From assembly GCF_002920535.1 (NCBI RefSeq), contig NZ_PQSS01000019.1, positions 1 to 64,000 of the forward strand: a stretch of DNA of 64,000 nucleotides. The letters run 5' to 3'. Shown here one piece after another: positions 25,547 through 31,605 of the stretch (within the stretch, counting starts at the first letter, position 1; each line of letters starts with the position of its first letter). The DNA is from Streptomyces sp. Ru71. Lineage in GTDB: Bacteria > Actinomycetota > Actinomycetes > Streptomycetales > Streptomycetaceae. The translations under genes and the position numbers were made by a program. The notes below the pieces were generated by a model. That model was not told the origin of the DNA, made no database searches, and was given only the letters and a program-made list of their open reading frames with translations.

Positions 25547-26068
25547 TTACCGGGCCGTCGGCTCGGGCAGAGCGGCCAGAGCGGACGTGGCCCGCTCGGT
25601 GATCTGCTCCGGGCCGCCCTCGACGTCCACCTCGACGCCGGCCTCGTCCGCCGCCAGCGGCTGCAGCGTGGCGAACTGGGAGTCGAGCAGTGCCGTGGGC
25701 ATGAAGTGACCCTGGCGGTGCGACATCCGGTCGGCGATGAGGGAGCGGTCACCGGTCAGGTGCACGAACACCAGCCCGGGCGCGGCGGCCCGCAGCCGGT
25801 CCCGGTAGGACCGCTTCAGCGCTGAGCAGCTGACCACCCCGCCGAGCCCGGCCCGTCCGTCCGCCCAGCGGCCGATGGCGTCCAGCCACGGCCACCGGTC
25901 CTCGTCGGTGAGCGGGGTGCCGGCCGACATCTTGGCGATGTTGGCCGCGGGGTGGAAGTCGTCGCCTTCGGCGTACGGGACGCCGAGCCGGGCGGCCAGC
26001 AGGGGACCAATGGTCGTCTTGCCGGTGCCTGCCACGCCCATGACCACGACGACGTGGGGGGTGTTCAT
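25547..26068 (-). CDS. gntK: gluconokinase
   Basis: A 173-residue kinase that phosphorylates gluconate to 6-phosphogluconate, feeding the pentose phosphate pathway. The P-loop is GVAGTGKTT at residues 11-19. The substrate-binding stretch EGDDFHPAANIAKMSAGTPL and the lid region SCSALKRSYRDRLR are those of GntK-type (not FGGY-type) enzymes. First gene of the gntK-gntP operon; the 130-base region upstream holds two palindromes shared with the divergent regulator. Confidence 0.94.
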   Translation of the reverse strand: MNTPHVVVVMGVAGTGKTTIGPLLAARLGVPYAEGDDFHPAANIAKMSAGTPLTDEDRWPWLDAIGRWADGRAGLGGVVSCSALKRSYRDRLRAAAPGLVFVHLTGDRSLIADRMSHRQGHFMPTALLDSQFATLQPLAADEAGVEVDVEGGPEQITERATSALAALPEPTAR

Positions 26069-26114
26069 CGCTGCCTCGCTGTCTTCGTCGACACGTTGAT
26101 GCCGGGCTACTGAA

Positions 26115-26164
26115 ACCTATTAGGTACGACGAATTCAAGAGTCTGTGACAAATAAGTCTGACTT
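26115..26164. promoter_or_regulatory. two 11-bp palindromes in the gntK/gntR divergent promoter
   Basis: ACCTATTAGGT (26115-26125) and AAGTCTGACTT (26154-26164) are each perfect inverted repeats around a central T. The region is strikingly A+T-rich for this chromosome. The second lies against the likely -35 of the regulator gene, whose -10 TACTCT is at 26187-26192. They are good candidates for GntR-family operators. Confidence 0.55.
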
Positions 26165-26198
26165 TTTGTTCCCGTGACCCGGCCCGTACTCTGTGTGC

Positions 26199-26900
26199 AT
26201 GACCACTCCGGGCCGGGGGCTGCACGGCCATGTACTGGACACCCTCGGCCCCGCGATCACAGCGGGCGAGTACCCGCCGGGCAGCGTCCTGCTCACCGAC
26301 GAGCTCGCTCAGCGCTTCGACGTGTCACGCTCCGTGATGCGCGAGGCCGTCCGGGTGCTGGAGTCCATGCATCTGGTGGAGTCCCGGCGGCGGGTGGGCG
26401 TGACCGTGCGCCCCAAGGCCGAGTGGAACGTCTACGACCCGCAGGTCATCCGCTGGCGCCTGGCCGGCGCGGACCGCCCGCACCAGCTGCGCTCACTGAC
26501 CGTGCTGCGCTCGGCCGTCGAACCGGTCGCCGCCGGCCTGGCCGCCCGCCACGCCACCGCCGAACAGTGCGCCGAGCTCACCGAGTGCGCCCTCGGCATG
26601 GTCGCCAACTCCCGCGGCCACCAGCTGGAGGGCTACCTCTTCCACGACGTGGCCTTCCACCGGGTGATCCTCACCGCCTCGGGCAACGAGATGTTCGCGC
26701 GCCTCGGCGACGTCGTCGCGGAGGTCCTCACCGGCCGCACCGAGCACGAGGTCATGTTCGAGGACCCCGACCCGGCCGCCGTCACCCTGCACGTCCAGGT
26801 CGCCGAAGCGGTCCGGGCGCGGGACGCCGAGCGCGCGGAGCGGCTGACCCGGGAGATCACGGTGGGGGCGCTGCAGGAGCTGGACATCCTGGCGCCCTGA
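26199..26900 (+). CDS. gntR: GntR-family (FadR/FCD type) regulator of gluconate genes
   Basis: A 233-residue regulator. The N-terminal winged helix contains LTDELAQRFDVSRSVMREAVRVLES. The C-terminal all-helical FCD domain includes FHDVAFHRVILTASGN and HVQVAEAVRARD, with the Asp/His residues that usually bind a metal and carboxylate ligand, consistent with sensing gluconate or 6-phosphogluconate. The start ATG at 26199 is 6 bases after the -10-like TACTCT, so the mRNA is probably leaderless; no ribosome site precedes it. It diverges from gntK-gntP. Confidence 0.9.
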   Translation: MTTPGRGLHGHVLDTLGPAITAGEYPPGSVLLTDELAQRFDVSRSVMREAVRVLESMHLVESRRRVGVTVRPKAEWNVYDPQVIRWRLAGADRPHQLRSLTVLRSAVEPVAAGLAARHATAEQCAELTECALGMVANSRGHQLEGYLFHDVAFHRVILTASGNEMFARLGDVVAEVLTGRTEHEVMFEDPDPAAVTLHVQVAEAVRARDAERAERLTREITVGALQELDILAP

Positions 26901-26940
26901 GCCCGGGCCCCGCGTCCGGAGCGGCGGGCCCCGCCCGGCC

Positions 26941-27318
26941 CTACTCCCCGGGGAAGTCCCCGTCGACGTACACCCACGCCCCGTCGACCCGCTCGAAGCG
27001 GCTGTGCTCGTGCAGCGACCCGCCCCGGTAGGAGGCGCGGAAGGTCACCGTCCCGGTGGAGTGGAAGGCCGAGCCGTCGCTCGTGCCGAGGATCTCCAGC
27101 CCCGTCCAGCGCATCCGGGGATCCAGATCGAGCCGCGCGGGCCGGGTCCGGGGATGCCAGGTGCGCAGCAGGTAGTCGGCGTCGCCCTTGACGAAGGCGC
27201 TGTAGCGCGAGCGCATCAGCGCCTCGGCGGTCGGCGCGGCCGCCTCGCCGCGGTGGTAGCGGCCGCAGCACGCGGCGTACGGCTCCGGCAGACCGCAGGG
27301 GCAGGGGCGCGTCGTCAT
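26941..27318 (-). CDS. YchJ-family (UPF0225) protein with SEC-C-like cysteine motif
   Basis: A 125-residue protein. The N-terminal metal-binding motif CPCGLPEPYAACCGRYH matches the SEC-C zinc fold at the start of YchJ proteins. The rest is an NTF2-like domain (MRSRYSAFVKGDADYLLRTW, then HEHSRFERVDGAWVYVDG). The family function is unknown. The start chosen is the ATG at 27318, which places the cysteines at the extreme N-terminus as usual. It ends 40 bases from the gntR stop, convergent with it. Confidence 0.85.
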   Translation of the reverse strand: MTTRPCPCGLPEPYAACCGRYHRGEAAAPTAEALMRSRYSAFVKGDADYLLRTWHPRTRPARLDLDPRMRWTGLEILGTSDGSAFHSTGTVTFRASYRGGSLHEHSRFERVDGAWVYVDGDFPGE

Positions 27319-27360
27319 GCCCGCCATTGTGCCTGGTCACCGCGGTGGCGCGAAAACGCC

Positions 27361-27387
27361 GAAGGCCCCTGCTCTGCAGGGGCCTTC
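27361..27387 (-). terminator. terminator of tRNA-Leu
   Basis: GAAGGCCCCTGC and GCAGGGGCCTTC form a perfect 12-bp stem with a 3-base loop, immediately after the tRNA 3' end in its direction of transcription. A TTTT tract follows shortly after. Confidence 0.85.
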
Positions 27388-27393
27388 TCGCTG

Positions 27394-27478
27394 TGTCCGA
27401 GGGGGGACTTGAACCCCCACGCCCGATAAAGGGCACTAGCACCTCAAGCTAGCGCGTCTGCCATTCCGCCACCCGGAC
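27394..27478 (-). tRNA. tRNA-Leu, anticodon GAG
   Basis: An 85-nucleotide class II tRNA. The acceptor stem pairs GTCCGGG with CTCGGAC. The anticodon stem CTAGC/GCTAG encloses loop TTGAGGT with anticodon GAG, reading CUC and CUU leucine codons. The long variable arm (TGCCC...GGGC) and the T-loop TTCAAGT are present. CCA is not encoded. No attL/attR-like duplication of its 3' end is seen nearby, so no integrated element sits here. Confidence 0.95.
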
Positions 27479-27685
27479 AAGGTGTCTGTCGTGCGCGGTT
27501 TCCCTCGCGGCGACGACGTAAACATTACCAGGCTTTCCCGGGTGGCCGATCACCCCCCGGCTGTCGCCGCCGTCACGTGAACGGCGTGTGTCGGGCCGGG
27601 ACCGGTCTTGGACCCGGCGGGGGGCGGAGGGAGGATGAGGGGGACCACCAGCAGTGACACCGCAGTGACACCGGGAGGAAGCAGC

Positions 27686-29011
27686 GTGAGCGAGACGGAC
27701 ACGGCCAGGGGCGTCACCGGCGAGGACGAGGTCGTGGACCTCTGCCGCGAGCTGATCCGGTTCGACACCAGCAACTACGGCGACCACTCCGGGCCCGGTG
27801 AGCGCAAGGCCGCCGAGTACGTCGCCGAGAAGCTCGCCGAGGTCGGCCTGGAGCCGAAGATCTTCGAGTCCCACCCCGGCCGCGCCTCCACGGTGGCCCG
27901 CATCGAGGGCGAGGACCCGTCCCGGCCCGCGCTGCTCATCCACGGCCACCTCGACGTCGTCCCGGCCAACGCCGCCGACTGGACCCACGACCCGTTCTCC
28001 GGCGAGGTCGCCGACGGCTGCGTCTGGGGCCGCGGCGCCGTCGACATGAAGGACATGGACGCCATGACGCTCGCCGTCGTGCGCGACCGGCTGCGCTCCG
28101 GGCGCCGGCCCCCGCGCGACATCGTGGTCGCCTTCCTCGCCGACGAGGAAGCCGGCGGCACCTACGGCGCCCGTCATCTGGTCGACAACCACCGGGACCT
28201 CTTCGAGGGCGTCACCGAGGCGATCAGCGAGGTCGGCGGCTTCTCCTTCACGGTGAGCGAGCAGCGCCGGCTCTACCTGATCCAGACGGCCGAGAAGGGC
28301 ATGCACTGGATGAAGCTCACCGTGGCCGGCACCGCCGGACACGGTTCGATGATCCACCGGGACAACGCGATCACCGAGCTGAGCGAGGCTGTCGCGCGCG
28401 TCGGCCGGCACAAGTTCCCGGTGCGGGTCACCAAGACCACCCGCGCCTTCCTCGACGAGCTCGGCGACGCCCTCGGCACCGAACTGGACCCCGAGGACAT
28501 GGAGTCCACACTCGCCCGGCTCGGCGGCATCGCCAAGCTGATCGGCGCGACCCTGAGCAACACCGCCAACCCCACCCAGCTGAACGCCGGTTACAAGGTC
28601 AACGTCATCCCCGGCGAGGCCACCGCGCACATCGACGGCCGCTTCCTGCCCGGCCACGAGGAGGAGTTCCTCGCCGACCTCGACCGGCTGCTCGGCCCGA
28701 ACGTGCGCCGCGAGGACGTGCACGCCGACAAGGCCGTCGAGACCACCTTCGACGGCGCCCTGGTGGAGGCCATGCAGTCCGCGCTGGTCGCCGAGGACCC
28801 GGCCGCCAAGGCGATCCCGTACATGCTCTCCGGCGGCACCGACGCCAAGTCCTTCGACGACCTCGGCATCCGCGGCTTCGGCTTCGCGCCGCTGAAGCTG
28901 CCGCCGGAGCTGGATTTCGCCGGGATGTTCCACGGGGTCGACGAGCGCGTGCCGGTGGACGGTCTGAAGTTCGGCGTGCGGGTGCTCGACCGGTTCATCG
29001 ACGCCTCCTGA
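27686..29011 (+). CDS. M20-family metallopeptidase
   Basis: A 441-residue dipeptidase/deacylase of the M20 family. Metal motifs are HGHLDVVP (first ligand), GRGAVDMKDMDA (bridging Asp), and ADEEAGGTYGA (catalytic Glu with metal Glu); the last metal-site His is in MFHGVDERVP near the C-terminus. The dimerisation domain is present (about 200-320). It probably cleaves dipeptides or N-acyl amino acids in the cytoplasm. GGGAGG precedes the GTG at 27686. An 11-base direct repeat (AGTGACACCG twice) lies in the leader at about 27653-27673. Confidence 0.88.
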   Translation: MSETDTARGVTGEDEVVDLCRELIRFDTSNYGDHSGPGERKAAEYVAEKLAEVGLEPKIFESHPGRASTVARIEGEDPSRPALLIHGHLDVVPANAADWTHDPFSGEVADGCVWGRGAVDMKDMDAMTLAVVRDRLRSGRRPPRDIVVAFLADEEAGGTYGARHLVDNHRDLFEGVTEAISEVGGFSFTVSEQRRLYLIQTAEKGMHWMKLTVAGTAGHGSMIHRDNAITELSEAVARVGRHKFPVRVTKTTRAFLDELGDALGTELDPEDMESTLARLGGIAKLIGATLSNTANPTQLNAGYKVNVIPGEATAHIDGRFLPGHEEEFLADLDRLLGPNVRREDVHADKAVETTFDGALVEAMQSALVAEDPAAKAIPYMLSGGTDAKSFDDLGIRGFGFAPLKLPPELDFAGMFHGVDERVPVDGLKFGVRVLDRFIDAS

Positions 29012-29012
29012 A

Positions 29013-29057
29013 CGGACCGCCGCGGGGCCCTTTCAGGGCCCCGAACGGTCCTTTTTC
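29013..29057 (+). terminator. terminator of the M20 peptidase gene
   Basis: GGGGCCC/GGGCCCC forms the inner stem and GGACCG/CGGTCC an outer stem, followed by TTTTT: a classic intrinsic terminator directly after the stop. Confidence 0.8.
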
Positions 29058-29167
29058 GCCTGCTGAAACGCGACTTCACTATTCGGGCGCGTGTGCGGCA
29101 ACAACTGAGAAGAGTGAATGCGACGATACGCTCGTAGCCTGATTACTCCCTCCTCGTTACAGGTGAT

Positions 29168-29194
29168 GCGATCCGCAACGCTGGGATCGCTTTT
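29168..29194 (+). promoter_or_regulatory. hairpin with U-tract in the chaplin leader
   Basis: GCGATCC (29168-29174) and GGATCGC (29184-29190) can pair around a 9-base loop and are followed by TTTT, ending only about 8 bases before the AAGGAGG ribosome site of the chaplin gene. It could act as an attenuator or influence translation. Confidence 0.45.
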
Positions 29195-29211
29195 GCCAAC
29201 AAGGAGGAATA

Positions 29212-29445
29212 ATGATCAAGAAGGTCGTCGCTGCTGCGGCTGCCACCGGTGGGCTGGTTCTCGCGGGCGCGGGCCTCGCCGTCGCCGACTCGGGCGCCCA
29301 GGGTGCCGCCGTGCACTCCCCGGGCGTCGTGTCCGGCAACGTCATCCAGGTGCCCGTGCACGTACCGGTGAACGTGTGCGGCAACACGATCAACGTGATC
29401 GGGCTCCTGAACCCCGCCTTCGGCAACACCTGCGTCAACAACTGA
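29212..29445 (+). CDS. chpH: short chaplin (ChpH-like)
   Basis: A 77-residue secreted protein with a Sec signal peptide (KKVVAAAAATGGLVLAGAGL, cut near AVA-DSG) and one chaplin domain with the core VPVHVPVNVCGNTINVIGLL and a second Cys in NTCVNN. The two cysteines form the disulfide of short chaplins such as ChpH; ChpE lacks them. Chaplins assemble into the amyloid-like hydrophobic film that lets aerial hyphae leave the aqueous surface. It has a near-perfect ribosome site (AAGGAGG, 7 bases from ATG). The next gene is a long chaplin, matching the chpH-chpC pair I recall in S. coelicolor. Confidence 0.95.
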   Translation: MIKKVVAAAAATGGLVLAGAGLAVADSGAQGAAVHSPGVVSGNVIQVPVHVPVNVCGNTINVIGLLNPAFGNTCVNN

Positions 29446-29503
29446 CGTCCTCTCCCCGGGGGTTGGTCCTTCGCGGGTCGGTCCTCTGAGGGTCGTCCAC
29501 ACC

Positions 29504-29552
29504 GTCGGCCCCGGAGCGCGCGCCATGCGCTCCGGGGCCGACCGGTCTTTTG
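29504..29552 (+). terminator. strong intrinsic terminator after chpH
   Basis: A 16-bp perfect stem (GTCGGCCCCGGAGCGC with its complement) and a 7-base loop, then CGGTCTTTT. Confidence 0.9.
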
Positions 29553-29610
29553 CGCGTTCACGATGTGACATGAAGGTGCGAGGAATCGCGAAAGGCAGGG
29601 AAATTCAGCA

Positions 29611-30453
29611 ATGCGACAAGTCACCCGCAAAAGCCTCATGACGGTGGCGGCAGCGACCGGCGTGCTCGCCGCCGCCGGCGGTTACGCCCACGCCGACTCG
29701 GGCGCGAGCGGCTCCGCCTCGAACTCGCCGGGCGTGCTGTCCGGCAACTCGGTGCAGGCGCCGGTGCATGTCCCGGTGAACGTGTGCGGCAACACGGTCG
29801 ACGTCGTCGGGGCGCTCAACCCGGCGATGGGCAACAAGTGCGCCAACCAGGGCGGCGGCAGCCACAGCGGCGGCGGCTCGACGGGCGGGCACGGCGGCTC
29901 CGGGGGGTCCGGCGGGTCCGGCGGATCCGGCGGCTCCGGGGGCGCGCAGGCCGGCGGACACACCGGCGACTCGCCCGGCGTCGGATCCGGCAACCACGTC
30001 GAGGCGCCCGTCGACGTACCGGTGAACGTCTGCGGCAACAGCGTCGACGTCGTCGGCGTCGGCAACCCGGCGATGGGCAACGACTGCGCCAACGGCGGCG
30101 GGGGCGGTGGCCACACCACGCCTCCGGGCGGTGGCGAGACCCCGCCCGGCACGCCGGGTACTCCTGGCAATCCCGGCACACCCGGAACTCCCGGCAACCC
30201 GGGTCACCCCGGCACCCCGGGTCACCCCGGCACCCCGAGTCACCCCGGTACGCCGAGCACCCCGGGTGAGCACACGCCCGGCACTCCGGGCGGGCCCAAC
30301 CACCCGGGCACCCACTCGGTCACCCGGCCCGCGGGCTCGGCCCAGCTCGCCCACACCGGCAGCGAACTGCCGATGGGCGTCGTCCTGCCGGTCGGCGCGG
30401 GCGCACTGCTCGCCGGTGCGGTGATGTACCGCAAGGCGCGCGCCTCGGCCTGA
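29611..30453 (+). CDS. chpC: long chaplin with two chaplin domains and sortase signal (ChpC-like)
   Basis: A 280-residue cell-wall-anchored protein. A signal peptide (about 1-28) is followed by chaplin domain 1 (about 33-77, VPVNVCGNTVDVVGALNPAM), a Gly/Ser-rich linker, chaplin domain 2 (about 118-163), and then a long Pro/Gly/Thr linker of PGTPGNPG-type repeats. The C-terminus has LAHTG, the LAXTG sortase-E motif, a hydrophobic helix and a basic tail (RKARASA). Sortase would attach it to peptidoglycan, where it nucleates the short-chaplin film. Each domain keeps two cysteines. The collagen-like linker is long compared with the chaplin domains. It lies behind its own promoter after the chpH terminator. 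Confidence 0.92.
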   Translation: MRQVTRKSLMTVAAATGVLAAAGGYAHADSGASGSASNSPGVLSGNSVQAPVHVPVNVCGNTVDVVGALNPAMGNKCANQGGGSHSGGGSTGGHGGSGGSGGSGGSGGSGGAQAGGHTGDSPGVGSGNHVEAPVDVPVNVCGNSVDVVGVGNPAMGNDCANGGGGGGHTTPPGGGETPPGTPGTPGNPGTPGTPGNPGHPGTPGHPGTPSHPGTPSTPGEHTPGTPGGPNHPGTHSVTRPAGSAQLAHTGSELPMGVVLPVGAGALLAGAVMYRKARASA

Positions 30454-30486
30454 GCGGCGCGCTGCCGCCGTCGGCACACAACGGAA

Positions 30487-30510
30487 CGGGCCCCGCATCG
30501 GCGGGGCCCG
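30487..30510. terminator. terminator between the long chaplin and DUF5703 genes
   Basis: CGGGCCCCGC and GCGGGGCCCG form a perfect 10-bp stem with the tetraloop ATCG, serving both converging genes. Confidence 0.8.
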
Positions 30511-30526
30511 CTCCGTCTGCCTCACG

Positions 30527-30715
30527 TCACCACGTGGCGCGCACCTGGCGGATGATCCGCCGCCGCAACCGCACCCTGCGGCTGCCGTCGCGTAGCAGGC
30601 TCAGGCGGTACAACTCCCAGTGTCCGTACTCGGCGTGTTCGGTCAGCAGACGTGTCGTCTCCTTGCGGGAGACCCCGCGCGGTAGGTACACGTCGACAAA
30701 TTCGTATTCCGGCAT
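30527..30715 (-). CDS. DUF5703-family small basic protein
   Basis: A 62-residue, Arg-rich protein (MPEYEFVDVYLPRGVSRKET at the N-terminus, RRVRLRRRIIRQVR near the end) that matches my memory of DUF5703, a family confined to actinomycetes and of unknown function. It diverges from the acidic hypothetical gene at 30763 with only 47 bases between starts, so both promoters are compact and both messages likely begin at or near the start codon. The strongly basic C-terminus next to a divergent, strongly acidic partner is notable. Confidence 0.8.
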   Translation of the reverse strand: MPEYEFVDVYLPRGVSRKETTRLLTEHAEYGHWELYRLSLLRDGSRRVRLRRRIIRQVRATW

Positions 30716-30762
30716 CGCATCTATTGTGCGGGCTGGGGCCCGGTACGGATAGCGTCTGCACT

Positions 30763-31461
30763 ATGTCTGATGCTGCGCAGCCCACCGCTGCCGAGGTACG
30801 CGCCGCCGCCGAGGCGGTCAAGACCGCGCTCGACCGCCACCTGGCCGCGGTCGAACGCAGGTCCGGCGAGGACGACCCCGATGTCTACGAGGCCTTCAAC
30901 CAGCTGGCCGCGGCCGCCGAGGCGTACGACGAGCTGCTCTACGACCGCTACGACGAGGTCACGCCCTTCGAGATCCCCGGGGCCGACGACTCACTGCCGC
31001 CGTACACGGGCCCCGAGGAGCCGAACGCGCTCAGCGTGCTGATCCGCCGCGACTACGCGGTCGCGCAGCCACAGCGGCTGCGCGCGCAGGCCCAGCGCAT
31101 CGAGGCGGCGGACGAGGACAGCGCGGACGAGGGCGTCTCCGGGACCGTGCACGGGGCGCTCGGCATCCTGTTCGGCGAGTTCGAACCGGACGAGATCGCC
31201 TCCCGGCACAAGGAGTTCGGCCTGGAGGAGGGCGACTCCACGCTGTGGGTGGTCGCCGCGGAGGAACCGGCCGAACCCGGCGAGTGGCTGGAGGCGCCGT
31301 TCGAGCAGGTCGATCCGCAACGGGTGGTCTGCCGCTTCGACGTCAGCGCGGTGTTCGACGACGACCTCGGCGAGGACGACGAGGACGACGACGGGCACCC
31401 GGCCCTCGACGGGGACGAGGACGGCGACGAGGATCTGGAGCCGCTGGACGCCGACCGCTGA
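30763..31461 (+). CDS. conserved hypothetical acidic protein
   Basis: A 232-residue cytoplasmic protein, helical at the N-terminus, with an extremely acidic C-terminal tail (about 30 residues of mostly Asp/Glu from residue 190). No catalytic motif is visible. A -10-like TAGCGT at 30750-30755 ends 7 bases before the ATG and there is no ribosome site, so the mRNA is probably leaderless. A homologous arrangement next to DUF5703 appears usual in Streptomyces from memory. Function unknown. Confidence 0.78.
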   Translation: MSDAAQPTAAEVRAAAEAVKTALDRHLAAVERRSGEDDPDVYEAFNQLAAAAEAYDELLYDRYDEVTPFEIPGADDSLPPYTGPEEPNALSVLIRRDYAVAQPQRLRAQAQRIEAADEDSADEGVSGTVHGALGILFGEFEPDEIASRHKEFGLEEGDSTLWVVAAEEPAEPGEWLEAPFEQVDPQRVVCRFDVSAVFDDDLGEDDEDDDGHPALDGDEDGDEDLEPLDADR

Positions 31462-31479
31462 GAGCGCGCCGCGCGCGAA

Positions 31480-31521
31480 GAGCACGCCCGGCTTGAGTGT
31501 GAGCACGCCCGGCATGAGTGA
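31480..31521. repeat. 21-bp direct repeat, two copies
   Basis: GAGCACGCCCGGCTTGAGTG and GAGCACGCCCGGCATGAGTG are adjacent 21-base units, with a decayed third copy after 31522, just past the stop of the acidic protein gene. Confidence 0.75.
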
Positions 31522-31544
31522 GAGCGTGCCCTACGAGCCATGAC

Positions 31545-31571
31545 CGGCCCGGGACGAGGTGTCCCGGGCCG
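31545..31571. terminator. bidirectional terminator hairpin
   Basis: CGGCCCGGGAC and GTCCCGGGCCG pair perfectly around the loop GAGGT, between the acidic protein gene and the convergent helicase-like gene. Confidence 0.75.
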
Positions 31572-31605
31572 TACGCGTCCCACGGGGACGGGGGGCGGGC
31601 GTCGG

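Noticed and set aside
27394..27478. tRNA-Leu as an integration site
   Set aside because: No integrase, excisionase or repeated tRNA 3' end occurs on either side, and neighbouring genes are core functions.
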